DNA from: an uncultured Clostridia bacterium
Lineage (GTDB): Bacteria; Bacillota; Clostridia; Christensenellales; Borkfalkiaceae
DNA length: 64,000 nt
Assembly (NCBI GenBank): GCA_944372575.1
Contig: CALVZS010000005.1
Span: forward strand, 1-64,000
Reading direction: 5' to 3'
The translations under genes and the position numbers were made by a program. Every line of letters begins with the position of its first letter. The stretch's first letter is position 1. The notes under the pieces are model-generated. The model did not search any database. It saw nothing but the letters and a program-made list of their open reading frames with translations, and was not told the origin of the DNA. Of this stretch, positions 7,223-16,007 are shown one piece after another.

Positions 7223-7884
7223 TCACCATGTCATCGCAAATTCCGTGTTTTCAGGGTTTTCGGCATCGCCTATCAAAGGGATCGCCCTGTCGATTGCAGC
7301 AAGTACGTTCATCTGCTCTTCCATAAGCGCAAAATCAAATATATCTATATTTTCTTTCATGCGATCCATATGGCACGATTTTGGAATTACGGCTATTCCG
7401 CGCTGAACCAGAAAGCGCAGAAGAACCTGTGCGGGCGTTTTTCTATGTGCCGTCGCAATTTCATTCACATCGACGAGTTCAAACATTTCGTTTACTCTGC
7501 CCTGTCCGAGCGGTGCATACGCCTGATGAGCGACGCAATACTTTTTAAGCCATTCTCCTTCGATCTTCCTCTGACAGAAGAGATGCGTTTCAATCTGGTT
7601 GACGGCCGGCACGACCTCATTGAACTCGATCAAATCTATCAGCCTGTCGGGGTCGAAATTGGAAACACCGATTGCGCGTATCTTTCCTTCTTTTTGCAGC
7701 TTTTCAAGCTCACGCCATGCGTGATAGTAGTTGCCGAACGGCCAATGCAGCAGAACCATGTCGAGATAGTCCGTGCGCATATTTTTTAGCGAATTTTCCA
7801 CCGTTTCCCGCGCATTTTCATACGAAACGTACCGAATCCGAGCATGGGCATGTTGACGCCGCAATTCAACTCCTTGTATAACAT
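7223..7884 (-). pseudogene. Aldo/keto reductase broken by an internal deletion
   Basis: On the minus strand the gene starts at about 7884 behind GGAGT and reads MLYKELNCGVNMPMLGFGTF, the classic N-terminus of AKR5-like reductases. It then jumps, in another frame, to YENARETVENSLKNM, TDYLDMVLLHWPFGN, GKIRAIGVSNF, VPAVNQIETH, and the intact C-terminal half to PENTEFAMTW. About 60 residues are missing at the join, including the catalytic Asp, Tyr and Lys; the active-site-region His in LLHW remains. The C-terminal frame alone (7223-7864) could be translated only from TTG and would be inactive. The MerR-type promoter and the divergent MerR gene are intact, so the loss looks recent. A sequencing error cannot explain a deletion of this size. 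Confidence 0.8.
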
Positions 7885-7907
7885 CATCATACTCCTATAA
7901 TTTTTAC

Positions 7908-7936
7908 TTGCATAGATAACTTTGCTATGCTATACT
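7908..7936 (+). promoter_or_regulatory. Sigma-A promoter of the merR gene at 8001
   Basis: TTGCAT (7908-7913), 17-bp spacer, TATACT (7931-7936). It overlaps the start of the divergent aldo/keto reductase transcript, so the regulator can plausibly control itself. Confidence 0.6.
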
Positions 7937-7937
7937 C

Positions 7938-7968
7938 ATTATAGAAAGTTCGAGTTACACGAAGTCAA
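7938..7968 (-). promoter_or_regulatory. MerR-type promoter/operator (19-bp spacer) of the aldo/keto reductase
   Basis: On the minus strand TTGACT (7963-7968) and TATAAT (7938-7943) are separated by 19 bp, the over-long spacing that MerR proteins correct by twisting DNA. The spacer carries GTAACTCGAACTT, like sites of the AdhR-type aldehyde-responsive MerR regulators. Confidence 0.75.
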
Positions 7969-8000
7969 GTGTTTTAAAAAATTTTCTGTAAGGAATTTTT

Positions 8001-8405
8001 ATGATCTATACCGTACAACAATTTGCAAAGATGTTCGGCGTCACGGAACACACCGTGCGCTACTATACCGACATCGGCATTTTACCATGCCTGCGCGACG
8101 AGGGGAATAGGCGTGTTTTTAACGAGGAGAGCGTAAATTGGATGCAGGGCATTACCTGTCTGAAAGGATGTGGAGCTTCGATTGACGACATAAAAGAGTA
8201 TTGCCGCCTTTGCCATCTGCCCGAATCGGAAGAAAATATGCGAGCGCGATACAAGATAATGCTTAACCAACGCGAGCAGGCTTATAGACACATAGATGAA
8301 GCCAAAGCCGTAGCAAAATATATGGACGACAAGGTAAAACACTACGAAGACATTTTTAGAGGGAAAAATTCCCGACGACACAAATCCCTGCCTTTGGACG
8401 GATGA
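8001..8405 (+). CDS. MerR-family regulator (AdhR-like), divergent from the aldo/keto reductase
   Basis: 134 residues. The winged helix is at the N-terminus (YTVQQFAKMFGVTEHTVRYYTDIGIL, wing around DEGNRRVF), followed by a coiled-coil dimerisation helix (about 85-120). There is no separate ligand domain, as in AdhR/YfmP-type members that control aldehyde and carbonyl detoxification genes. The start has AAGGA 6 nt upstream. The likely target is the divergent reductase promoter with its 19-bp spacer. Because that reductase is broken, the regulator may have no working local target, though it could act elsewhere. The inducer is unknown. Confidence 0.88.
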   Translation: MIYTVQQFAKMFGVTEHTVRYYTDIGILPCLRDEGNRRVFNEESVNWMQGITCLKGCGASIDDIKEYCRLCHLPESEENMRARYKIMLNQREQAYRHIDEAKAVAKYMDDKVKHYEDIFRGKNSRRHKSLPLDG

Positions 8406-8455
8406 AAACAGACCGCAAAAACATTCGCAAAATCATTGAAGTTTAAATTTATCAT

Positions 8456-8989
8456 TCAGAGTGCTGTTCCGCGGGAAGGAAAGATCAGGCGGGCTGTATC
8501 GATCCCCTCCAGCCGAAGGAGTGCATCCTTTCTTGCAATGCCGCCCGCATATCCCGTGAGATTGCCGCCCGCCCCGAGAACGCGATGACAGGGAATGATG
8601 ATCGAAATACGGTTATGCCCCACCGCACCGCCCACAGCCCGCGATGAACAGCGTCTGCCTGTTTCCCGTTCGATTTGCGCCCCGATCTGCGCATATGTAG
8701 ACGTCTTGCCATACGGGATCCTGAGCAGCATTTGACAGACCGTTTTTTGAAACGGCGTCATACCGTCCAATGAGAGCGGCGGCGCAGCATCGGGCTCGCG
8801 CCCCGAAAAATAGACATCCAGCCAGCGCTTTGCGCTCTCAAAGACGGGAAGACAGGCGCGGCTGCTCTCCTTCAAAAGATCTGCACCAAAATATTTTTGT
8901 CCGTCAAACCACAACCCCGTGAGTGATTCCCCGTTGCTTGCCAAAGTGATCGTACCAAGCGGCGAACTGTATTCATCCAGATATGTCAT
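8456..8989 (-). CDS. ogt: Methylated-DNA--protein-cysteine methyltransferase
   Basis: The enzyme removes O6-alkyl groups from guanine in a suicide reaction onto its own cysteine. The 177-residue protein has the N-terminal ribonuclease-like part (SPLGTITLASNG, residues about 9-20) and the C-terminal AdaC/Ogt domain with IPYGKTSTYAQIG, RAVGGAVGHNRISIIIPCHRVL (PCHR contains the acceptor Cys) and NLTGYAGG. Length and motifs are complete. It starts 15 nt after the small gene at 9005 and is probably in the same transcript. Confidence 0.95.
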   Translation of the reverse strand: MTYLDEYSSPLGTITLASNGESLTGLWFDGQKYFGADLLKESSRACLPVFESAKRWLDVYFSGREPDAAPPLSLDGMTPFQKTVCQMLLRIPYGKTSTYAQIGAQIERETGRRCSSRAVGGAVGHNRISIIIPCHRVLGAGGNLTGYAGGIARKDALLRLEGIDTARLIFPSRGTAL

Positions 8990-9004
8990 TCTCGCTCCTC
9001 CCTG

Positions 9005-9253
9005 TTACAGACGTACTTCCACAAACCAGCGCATTCGCTCCGGTTCAAAATAGATTAATTTTTCTTTTCCGCCGATGACGCAGGTATAACGGACAGGCAG
9101 CACGGCATTGACGCGGGCGGGGGCGCGTTCTACCATGCGCACGCGCTCCACGGTGTATTTTCTGCCGTCCGTCCAGGTCAGAACCAGCGGTCTCACGCCG
9201 CCCTGCGATGAAAATTGTGCCAGCATATCCACGCAGACTTTTCTGAAAGACAT
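9005..9253 (-). CDS. Small conserved hypothetical protein (82 residues)
   Basis: The protein starting at MSFRKVCVDMLAQF is 82 residues. Its middle reads RPLVLTWTDGRKYTVERV and its end RYTCVIGGKEKLIYFEPERMRWFVEV. Small proteins of this build occur next to repair genes in Clostridia, to my recollection, but I can assign no function. An upstream in-frame start at 9322 would lie inside a palindrome after galE, so 9253 is preferred, although its ribosome site is weak. It sits between galE and ogt. Confidence 0.6.
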   Translation of the reverse strand: MSFRKVCVDMLAQFSSQGGVRPLVLTWTDGRKYTVERVRMVERAPARVNAVLPVRYTCVIGGKEKLIYFEPERMRWFVEVRL

Positions 9254-9294
9254 ACCGGCAGTTTGCGCAGGCGGGATTGCTCCCATACAAGCTG

Positions 9295-9321
9295 CGCCCG
9301 TCTGTAATGCAGACGGGCGCA
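9295..9321 (-). terminator. GC-rich hairpin after galE
   Basis: On the minus strand an 11-bp stem GCGCCCGTCTG/CAGACGGGCGC encloses a 5-nt loop directly after the galE stop. No T-run follows, so it may be only a partial terminator or an mRNA-stabilising hairpin. Confidence 0.45.
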
Positions 9322-9332
9322 ATCATATTTAT

Positions 9333-10343
9333 TTACGACTCATAACCGTTCGGATTGTTTTTCTGCCAGTTCCACTGATCGCGGCACATATCCTCCAAAT
9401 CGTACTGCGCCTTCCAGCCCAGCTCCTTTTCCGCCTTGGCGCTTGTGGCGTAGCAGGCGGGAACATCGCCCGCGCGGCGGGGTTTGATCTCATACGGAAG
9501 TTCTTTGCCGCACGCCTTTTCAAAGGCGTGGATCATATCGAGCACACTGTAGCCCTTGCCCGTGCCGAGATTGTAGATATGCACGCCCGGTTTATTGAGA
9601 TTTCGGATCGCGGCGACGTGACCGCGCGCCAGGTCGACAACGTGGATATAATCGCGCACGCCCGTGCCATCCGGCGTGGGATAGTCATTGCCGAACACGC
9701 CGATCTTTTTGAGCTTTCCGCTCGCGACCTGTGCGACATAGGGCATCAGGTTGTTGGGAATGCCCTTGGGATCCTCGCCGATGCGCCCGGACGGGTGCGC
9801 CCCGACGGGATTAAAGTAGCGCAGCAGAGCAATGTTCCAGCTGTTGTCCGCGCGATAGAGATCCTGTAAGATGCGCTCCTGCATCAACTTGGTCGTGCCG
9901 TAGGGATTGGTGGTCGAGAGGCGGCACTCCTCGTCGAGGGGCAGCCGCTCCGGCTCACCGTACACCGTTGCCGAAGAGGAGAACACGAAGTTTTTCACGT
10001 CAAACTTTGCCATCGTCTCCAGCAGCATCAGCGTGGAGATGAGGTTGTTGTCATAGTACAAAATGGGCTTTTGTACGCTCTCCCCCACTGCCTTAAGCCC
10101 GGCGAAATGAATGACCCAATCGATTTTGTGCGCCGAGAACACTTGCTCCAGCTTCTCTTTATCGCGCACGTCAAAGGGATAGAACGCGAGATCCTTTCCC
10201 GTGATCTCCTTCACACGGCGAAGGCTCTCCTCGCTCGCATTGCTCAGGTTATCGACCACGACGACTTCGTAGCCCGCCTCCAGAAGTTCCACCACCGTGT
10301 GCGAGCCGATGAAGCCCGCGCCGCCCGTCACAAGAACCGTCAT
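9333..10343 (-). CDS. galE: UDP-glucose 4-epimerase
   Basis: GalE interconverts UDP-glucose and UDP-galactose, feeding the Leloir pathway and surface polysaccharides. It is a 336-residue extended short-chain dehydrogenase: NAD-binding GGAGFIG (residues 7-13), catalytic SSSATVY near 122-128 and YGTTK with Tyr148 and Lys152, and the family motifs RYFNPVGAH and [10 protein letters not shown]. Strong ribosome site GGAGG upstream. It stands between purB and the small gene at 9005 and has its own promoter. Confidence 0.96.
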   Translation of the reverse strand: MTVLVTGGAGFIGSHTVVELLEAGYEVVVVDNLSNASEESLRRVKEITGKDLAFYPFDVRDKEKLEQVFSAHKIDWVIHFAGLKAVGESVQKPILYYDNNLISTLMLLETMAKFDVKNFVFSSSATVYGEPERLPLDEECRLSTTNPYGTTKLMQERILQDLYRADNSWNIALLRYFNPVGAHPSGRIGEDPKGIPNNLMPYVAQVASGKLKKIGVFGNDYPTPDGTGVRDYIHVVDLARGHVAAIRNLNKPGVHIYNLGTGKGYSVLDMIHAFEKACGKELPYEIKPRRAGDVPACYATSAKAEKELGWKAQYDLEDMCRDQWNWQKNNPNGYES

Positions 10344-10378
10344 ACCGTTACCTCCTTCACGCCTGTTGTTCCACTCTC

Positions 10379-10407
10379 TTTATACTATTTTTCCGGGCGG
10401 TTTGCAA
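10379..10407 (-). promoter_or_regulatory. Sigma-A promoter of galE
   Basis: On the minus strand TTGCAA (10402-10407), 17 bp, TATAAA (10379-10384). Confidence 0.6.
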
Positions 10408-10456
10408 GCAACCTCTTGTCAACTTTTAGACATTTATTGACATTTTCCGTCTGCCG

Positions 10457-11890
10457 TCAGACGTTGACCTCACCCTTCTCGCCGAGCAGGGAGGCGTGCT
10501 TTTGCAGAATGGGATCGATCTCCTGCGCGATGAATTCCTCCACCTGCTGCGGCGCACGGCCGATAAACTTTCTGGCGTCGAGGATCTCGTCGAGGCGATC
10601 GCGGACGGCGCGGAACGCATCGTCCGCGCGGATGAGGTCGAGCAGATTGTTTTCCTTCCCCTCCGCCTTGACGTTCGCGGCAGCCTGCATGGACAGCTCG
10701 CGGATGCGCTCATGCAGCTCCTGGCGGTTTCCGCCCGCCTTCACACACTCCATCATGATGTTCTCCGTCGCCATGAAGGGCAATTCCGCCGCAATGTGCC
10801 TGGCGATGACCTTTTCATAGACGACAAGGCCGTCCGTGACGTTCATATAGATATTGAGAACAGCGTCCACCGTGAGGAAAGCCTGCGCATTGACGATGCG
10901 GCGGTTGGCGGAGTCGTCCAGCGTGCGCTCAAACCACTGCGTGGAGGCGGTCACGGCGCTGTTCGTGGGCAGCGAAAGCATATACCTTGCCAACGAGCCC
11001 ATTCTCTCGCAGCGCATGGGATTGCGCTTGTACGCCATCGCGGAGGAACCGATCTGCGATTTTTCAAAGGGCTCCTCCACCTCCTTCATGTTCTGGAGGA
11101 TGCGGACGTCGTTGGAAAACTTATAGGCGCTCTGTGCAATCTGCGAGAGCACGCAAAGGACGTTGTAGTCAAACTTTCTGGGATAGGTCTGCCCCGTCAC
11201 GCCGTACACACGGTCGTACCCCATCTTTTTGACGACGCGGCGCTCCAGCTCCTTCACCTTTTCCGCATCGCCGTCAAAGAGATCCAAAAAGCTTGCCTGC
11301 GTCCCCGTTGTCCCCTTCACGCCGCGCAGACGGAAGTGTGCAAGCAAATTCTGCAGATTTTCATAGTCCAGCATGAGATCCTGCAGCCAGAGCGTGGCAC
11401 GCTTGCCCACCGTGGTGAGCTGCGCGGGCTGCAGATGGGTGAAGCCGAGCGTGGGAAGATCCCTGTACTTCATGGCAAACGCCTTAAGTTTGTCCATCAC
11501 GTTGACGAGCTTTTTGAGAAGGATCTCCAGCCCGTCGCGCATGATGATGAGCTCGGAATTGCAGTCCACAAAGCAGCTCGTCGCGCCGAGATGGATAATG
11601 GACGCCGCCGAGGGCGCCGCATCGCCGAAGGCATGAACGTGCGCCATGACGTCGTGACGAAATTTCTTCTCGTACTGCTCCGCCCGCGCATAGTCGATGT
11701 CGTCCGCGTGCGCCTTCATCTCATCGATCTGCACCTGCGTGATGGGAAGTCCGAGTTCCATCTCCGATTCGGCGAGCGCGATCCAAAGCTTTCTCCACAG
11801 GCGGAAGCGCTTCTCATCGCCGAAGTTTTCCTGCATCTCGCGGCTTGCATAGCGTGTGTTCAGGGGGTTCTGATAAACGGTATTGTCCAT
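10457..11890 (-). CDS. purB: Adenylosuccinate lyase
   Basis: PurB cleaves SAICAR in purine synthesis and adenylosuccinate in AMP synthesis, releasing fumarate both times. About 477 residues. The fumarase/aspartase signature is present as SSAMAYKRNPMRCE, with HLGATSCFVDCN and GFTHLQPAQLTTVGKRA providing substrate-binding residues. I place the start at MDNTVYQNP (11890); an ATG three codons upstream (11899) is also possible because the AGGATG that could serve as ribosome site overlaps it. It lies 36-46 nt after the cyclophilin gene. A palindrome (11914-11935) lies just upstream and could be an operator. Confidence 0.96.
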   Translation of the reverse strand: MDNTVYQNPLNTRYASREMQENFGDEKRFRLWRKLWIALAESEMELGLPITQVQIDEMKAHADDIDYARAEQYEKKFRHDVMAHVHAFGDAAPSAASIIHLGATSCFVDCNSELIIMRDGLEILLKKLVNVMDKLKAFAMKYRDLPTLGFTHLQPAQLTTVGKRATLWLQDLMLDYENLQNLLAHFRLRGVKGTTGTQASFLDLFDGDAEKVKELERRVVKKMGYDRVYGVTGQTYPRKFDYNVLCVLSQIAQSAYKFSNDVRILQNMKEVEEPFEKSQIGSSAMAYKRNPMRCERMGSLARYMLSLPTNSAVTASTQWFERTLDDSANRRIVNAQAFLTVDAVLNIYMNVTDGLVVYEKVIARHIAAELPFMATENIMMECVKAGGNRQELHERIRELSMQAAANVKAEGKENNLLDLIRADDAFRAVRDRLDEILDARKFIGRAPQQVEEFIAQEIDPILQKHASLLGEKGEVNV

Positions 11891-11913
11891 TGCATTCATC
11901 CTTGTTTATGCTA

Positions 11914-11935
11914 TTATGTCAGACATAATACTTTG
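11914..11935. promoter_or_regulatory. Palindromic motif TTATGTC-N-GACATAA, copy 1
   Basis: A 15-bp perfect palindrome followed by TACTTTGT, between the cyclophilin stop and purB. Nearly the same 22-bp sequence recurs at 39491-39512, with a weaker match at 43000-43021. It could be an operator; the binding protein is unknown. Confidence 0.5.
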
Positions 11936-12454
11936 TTAAACTTTTTCAGGCTCTGGGTATTCGGCGCCAAACGTCTCCACAGTCACCCGTTTCATTCTCT
12001 GCTCCTGCCTGGGCCTGTCACGGAAGTCAGTCGCCGTGCGCGCGATGGCGTCCACCGTATCCATCCCCTCGATGACCTTTCCGAAGGCGGCGTACTGCCC
12101 GTCCAGGTAGTCGGCATCCGCGTGCATGACAAAGAACTGCGAGCCGGCGGAGTCCGGATGCTGCGCACGCGCCATGGAAAGCACCCCTCTCGTGTGTTTT
12201 AAGGGATTCTTCACGCCGTTTGCGGAAAACTCCCCTCTGATGTGGTAACCGGGGCCGCCCGTGCCGACACCGTCGGGGTCGCCGCCCTGGATCATAAAGC
12301 CCGCGATCACGCGGTGGAAGATCACGCCGTCATAAAAGCCCTTTCTTACGAGGGAAATAAAATTGTTGACGGTATTGGGCGCAACGTCGGGGTACAGCTC
12401 CGCTTTGAAGGTCTTGCCGTCCGCCATTTCAAATGTAACAACGGGATTTGCCAT
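11936..12454 (-). CDS. Cyclophilin-type peptidyl-prolyl isomerase
   Basis: This protein catalyses cis-trans isomerisation of X-Pro bonds; it has no signal peptide, so it is cytoplasmic. 172 residues from the start at MANPVVTFEM, chosen because AAGGAG lies 7 nt upstream and because an earlier in-frame ATG would overlap the dCMP deaminase gene. Cyclophilin motifs are clear: FHRVIAGFMIQGGDP with the catalytic Arg, GSQFFVMH, and GQYAAFGKVIEGMD. The first gene of the operon ends 13 nt upstream. Confidence 0.94.
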   Translation of the reverse strand: MANPVVTFEMADGKTFKAELYPDVAPNTVNNFISLVRKGFYDGVIFHRVIAGFMIQGGDPDGVGTGGPGYHIRGEFSANGVKNPLKHTRGVLSMARAQHPDSAGSQFFVMHADADYLDGQYAAFGKVIEGMDTVDAIARTATDFRDRPRQEQRMKRVTVETFGAEYPEPEKV

Positions 12455-12467
12455 GATATGCTCCTTT

Positions 12468-12917
12468 TTATTCAAGTTCATCAAATTTTTCGATCTTGGT
12501 TCCCGCCTCGGCGAACAACCGCAGCGAAAATTCATCGGGATACCCTTCCTTATATACCACACGTGTGATCCCCGCATTGATGATCATCTTCGCGCATATC
12601 ACACAGGGCTGATGCGTACAGTAAAGCGTTGCCCCGCCCACATTGATGCCGTAGCGCGCGGCCTGAATGATGGCGTTCTGCTCCGCGTGCGCCGCATAAC
12701 AAAGCTCGGCGCGCGTACCGCTGGGAATATTCATCTTCTCCCGCAGGCACTCCCCGCGCTCCACGCAGGAGGCGATCCCCGCGGGCGCACCGTTGTAGCC
12801 CGTCGTCATCACGCGCTTATCCCGCACGATGATCGCCCCCACCTTGCGCCGGAGGCAGCTCGACCAGCTGCCCACCTGCTCAGTCAGTTCCATGAACCGT
12901 CTGTCCCACTTTTCCAT
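12468..12917 (-). CDS. Deoxycytidylate (dCMP) deaminase family protein
   Basis: This zinc enzyme converts dCMP to dUMP for dTTP synthesis (ComEB/dCMP deaminase family). Zinc ligands are HAEQNAI (with the catalytic Glu) and PCVIC; GYNGAPAG and the Cys/His-rich SCVERGECLREK loop match the family. The -10 element of the only visible promoter ends two bases before the ATG at 12938, so that ATG would lie upstream of the transcript start. The next ATG (12917, MEKWDRRFMEL) has GAGGTGA upstream and gives 149 residues, and I prefer it. It is first in an operon with the cyclophilin and purB. Confidence 0.92.
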   Translation of the reverse strand: MEKWDRRFMELTEQVGSWSSCLRRKVGAIIVRDKRVMTTGYNGAPAGIASCVERGECLREKMNIPSGTRAELCYAAHAEQNAIIQAARYGINVGGATLYCTHQPCVICAKMIINAGITRVVYKEGYPDEFSLRLFAEAGTKIEKFDELE

Positions 12918-12940
12918 CCTTGTCACCTCGTCTGACATTC

Positions 12941-12969
12941 ATTATACACATTTTTTCCGACACTGTCAA
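12941..12969 (-). promoter_or_regulatory. Sigma-A promoter of the dCMP deaminase operon
   Basis: On the minus strand TTGACA (12964-12969), 17 bp, TATAAT (12941-12946): a consensus promoter. Its position decides the downstream start codon. Confidence 0.85.
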
Positions 12970-13030
12970 TGCGCAAAGAAAAATTCGGAAAAAACCTGCG
13001 CAATTTTCCGAATTTTTCCATAAAAAGTGT

Positions 13031-13058
13031 TTGACCCCGCCATGCACACGGGTATAAT
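13031..13058 (+). promoter_or_regulatory. Promoter of groES-groEL
   Basis: TTGACC (13031-13036), 16 bp, TATAAT (13053-13058). No CIRCE element (TTAGCACTC-N9-GAGTGCTAA) is present. One CtsR-like heptad TTTGACC overlaps the -35, but a second tandem copy is not seen. Confidence 0.75.
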
Positions 13059-13090
13059 AACTACGAACGAAAAATGATTCGGAGGTCATT

Positions 13091-13375
13091 ATGAACATTA
13101 AACCCTTGTTCGACAAGGTAGTCGTGGAAGCGGTTACCGTCGAAGAAAAGACAAAGAGCGGATTTATCCTTCCCTCTTCGGCACAGGAAAAGCCGCAGAC
13201 CTGCACGGTAGTTGCCGTCGGCCCCGGCGGGATGGTAGACGGAAAGGAAATCAAGATGCAGGTGAAAGTAGGAGACAAAGTGCTCTGCTCCAAATATGCA
13301 GGCACCGATTTCAAGGTGGACGGCAAGGAGTTCACCATCATCAAGCAGAGCGACATCCTTGCGATCGTGGAGTAA
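13091..13375 (+). CDS. groES: Co-chaperonin GroES
   Basis: The 94-residue lid of the GroEL folding chamber. Typical beginning NIKPLFDKVVVEAV, mobile loop EEKTKSGFILPSSAQEKPQ (residues about 16-34), and conserved GDKVLCSKYAGTDFKVDGKEF near the end. Ribosome site GGAGG upstream. Followed by groEL after 57 nt under one promoter. Confidence 0.98.
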   Translation: MNIKPLFDKVVVEAVTVEEKTKSGFILPSSAQEKPQTCTVVAVGPGGMVDGKEIKMQVKVGDKVLCSKYAGTDFKVDGKEFTIIKQSDILAIVE

Positions 13376-13426
13376 CGCTTCCCCTTGGCAGCGGCTTCTA
13401 TCAAATTCTATTTTAATAAGAGGTAA

Positions 13427-15061
<1,635 letters not shown>

Positions 15062-15085
15062 TCGTCCGAAACATACAAAATATAC

Positions 15086-15113
15086 AAAAACCTGCCCTGC
15101 GGCAGGTTTTTTG
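15086..15113. terminator. Bidirectional terminator between groEL and the inositol-phosphatase gene
   Basis: Stem CCTGCC/GGCAGG with a 4-nt loop, T-run on the plus side (TTTTTTG) and A-run before it, so it can stop both converging transcripts. Confidence 0.85.
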
Positions 15114-15153
15114 TTTTATTGCCTGAATTTACGCCGTATGTAACACGGGCGCT

Positions 15154-15951
15154 TCATCGCTCATACGGCACCTTCGGAATGCGGCGGGCAACGGCGTCCC
15201 GCAATTCAGAAAAATTTGCCGCGTTGTTCGCGGCGATCACAAGCGAAGGCCGATCATGATACAGGCGCTCCCCGTCGATCGTCCCGATGACGCCGCCCCC
15301 CTCGCGCAGGATGACGGCGGCCGCCGACCAGTCCCAGGGAAAGAGGCGCAGTTCAAAGTACAGCTCTCCCCTGCCCGCCGCGAGATGACACAGCTCGAGC
15401 GCAGCCGAACCGAGCCGGCGGAAATCGTCGATGCGCAAAAAGATGTCGGAAAGGACTTGTTCGCAGACGGGTGCGAACTCCTTGCGATAGACGCTGAACG
15501 CCGTGTACAGGAGCGCGTGCGAAAAGTCGCGCGCAGAGACGTGGATACGCTCCCCGTTGCAAAAGGCGCCCTGCCCTTTGCACGCGCTGAAGACCTCCTG
15601 CGCGTAGGGATCATAGACGACGCCGAGCACCGCCTCTCCATCCTGTACGAGTGCGACGGAGATGGCGCTCATGCGCATCCCGTGTACAAAATTGGACGTC
15701 CCGTCAATGGGATCGACCAACCAGAACAGCTCGCTTTGCACCCGGTCGGGCGATTCTTCGCCCAAAAAACCCGCCTGCGGCAGGATTTCGCCGAGCAGCA
15801 CGCGAAGGCGCTCCTGAACCGCCCTGTCCGCCGACGTGACGAGGTCGGACGCGCTCCCCTTTTCGGCAACGGAAAACGCCTGCGTCATGAGCGGTTCGCA
15901 CGATCGGACGGCACCGATGACCGCCTGTTTGAGTTTTCGTGTGATATTCAT
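15154..15951 (-). CDS. Inositol-monophosphatase-family phosphatase
   Basis: Magnesium-dependent phosphatase of the IMPase/SuhB/FBPase fold. The real substrate cannot be told from sequence: inositol phosphate, PAP or another sugar phosphate are all possible. 265 residues from the start MNITRKLKQAV (15951, GGGAG upstream); an earlier in-frame start would lie in ftsZ. Metal-binding motifs are complete: GEESPDR (Glu), WLVDPIDGTSNFVHG (the DPIDGT box) and the C-terminal WDWSAAAVILREGGG. It follows ftsZ by 56 nt and is probably co-transcribed with it. Confidence 0.92.
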   Translation of the reverse strand: MNITRKLKQAVIGAVRSCEPLMTQAFSVAEKGSASDLVTSADRAVQERLRVLLGEILPQAGFLGEESPDRVQSELFWLVDPIDGTSNFVHGMRMSAISVALVQDGEAVLGVVYDPYAQEVFSACKGQGAFCNGERIHVSARDFSHALLYTAFSVYRKEFAPVCEQVLSDIFLRIDDFRRLGSAALELCHLAAGRGELYFELRLFPWDWSAAAVILREGGGVIGTIDGERLYHDRPSLVIAANNAANFSELRDAVARRIPKVPYER

Positions 15952-16007
15952 TCTGCACTCCCGCAATAAAAAACGGCAGGCCGTGTTGGTCTGCCGTCTG
16001 CGCTTCA

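Noticed and set aside
10496..12202. Plus-strand open frame opposite purB and the cyclophilin
   Set aside because: His/Val-rich composition with no motifs, fully antisense to two solid genes.
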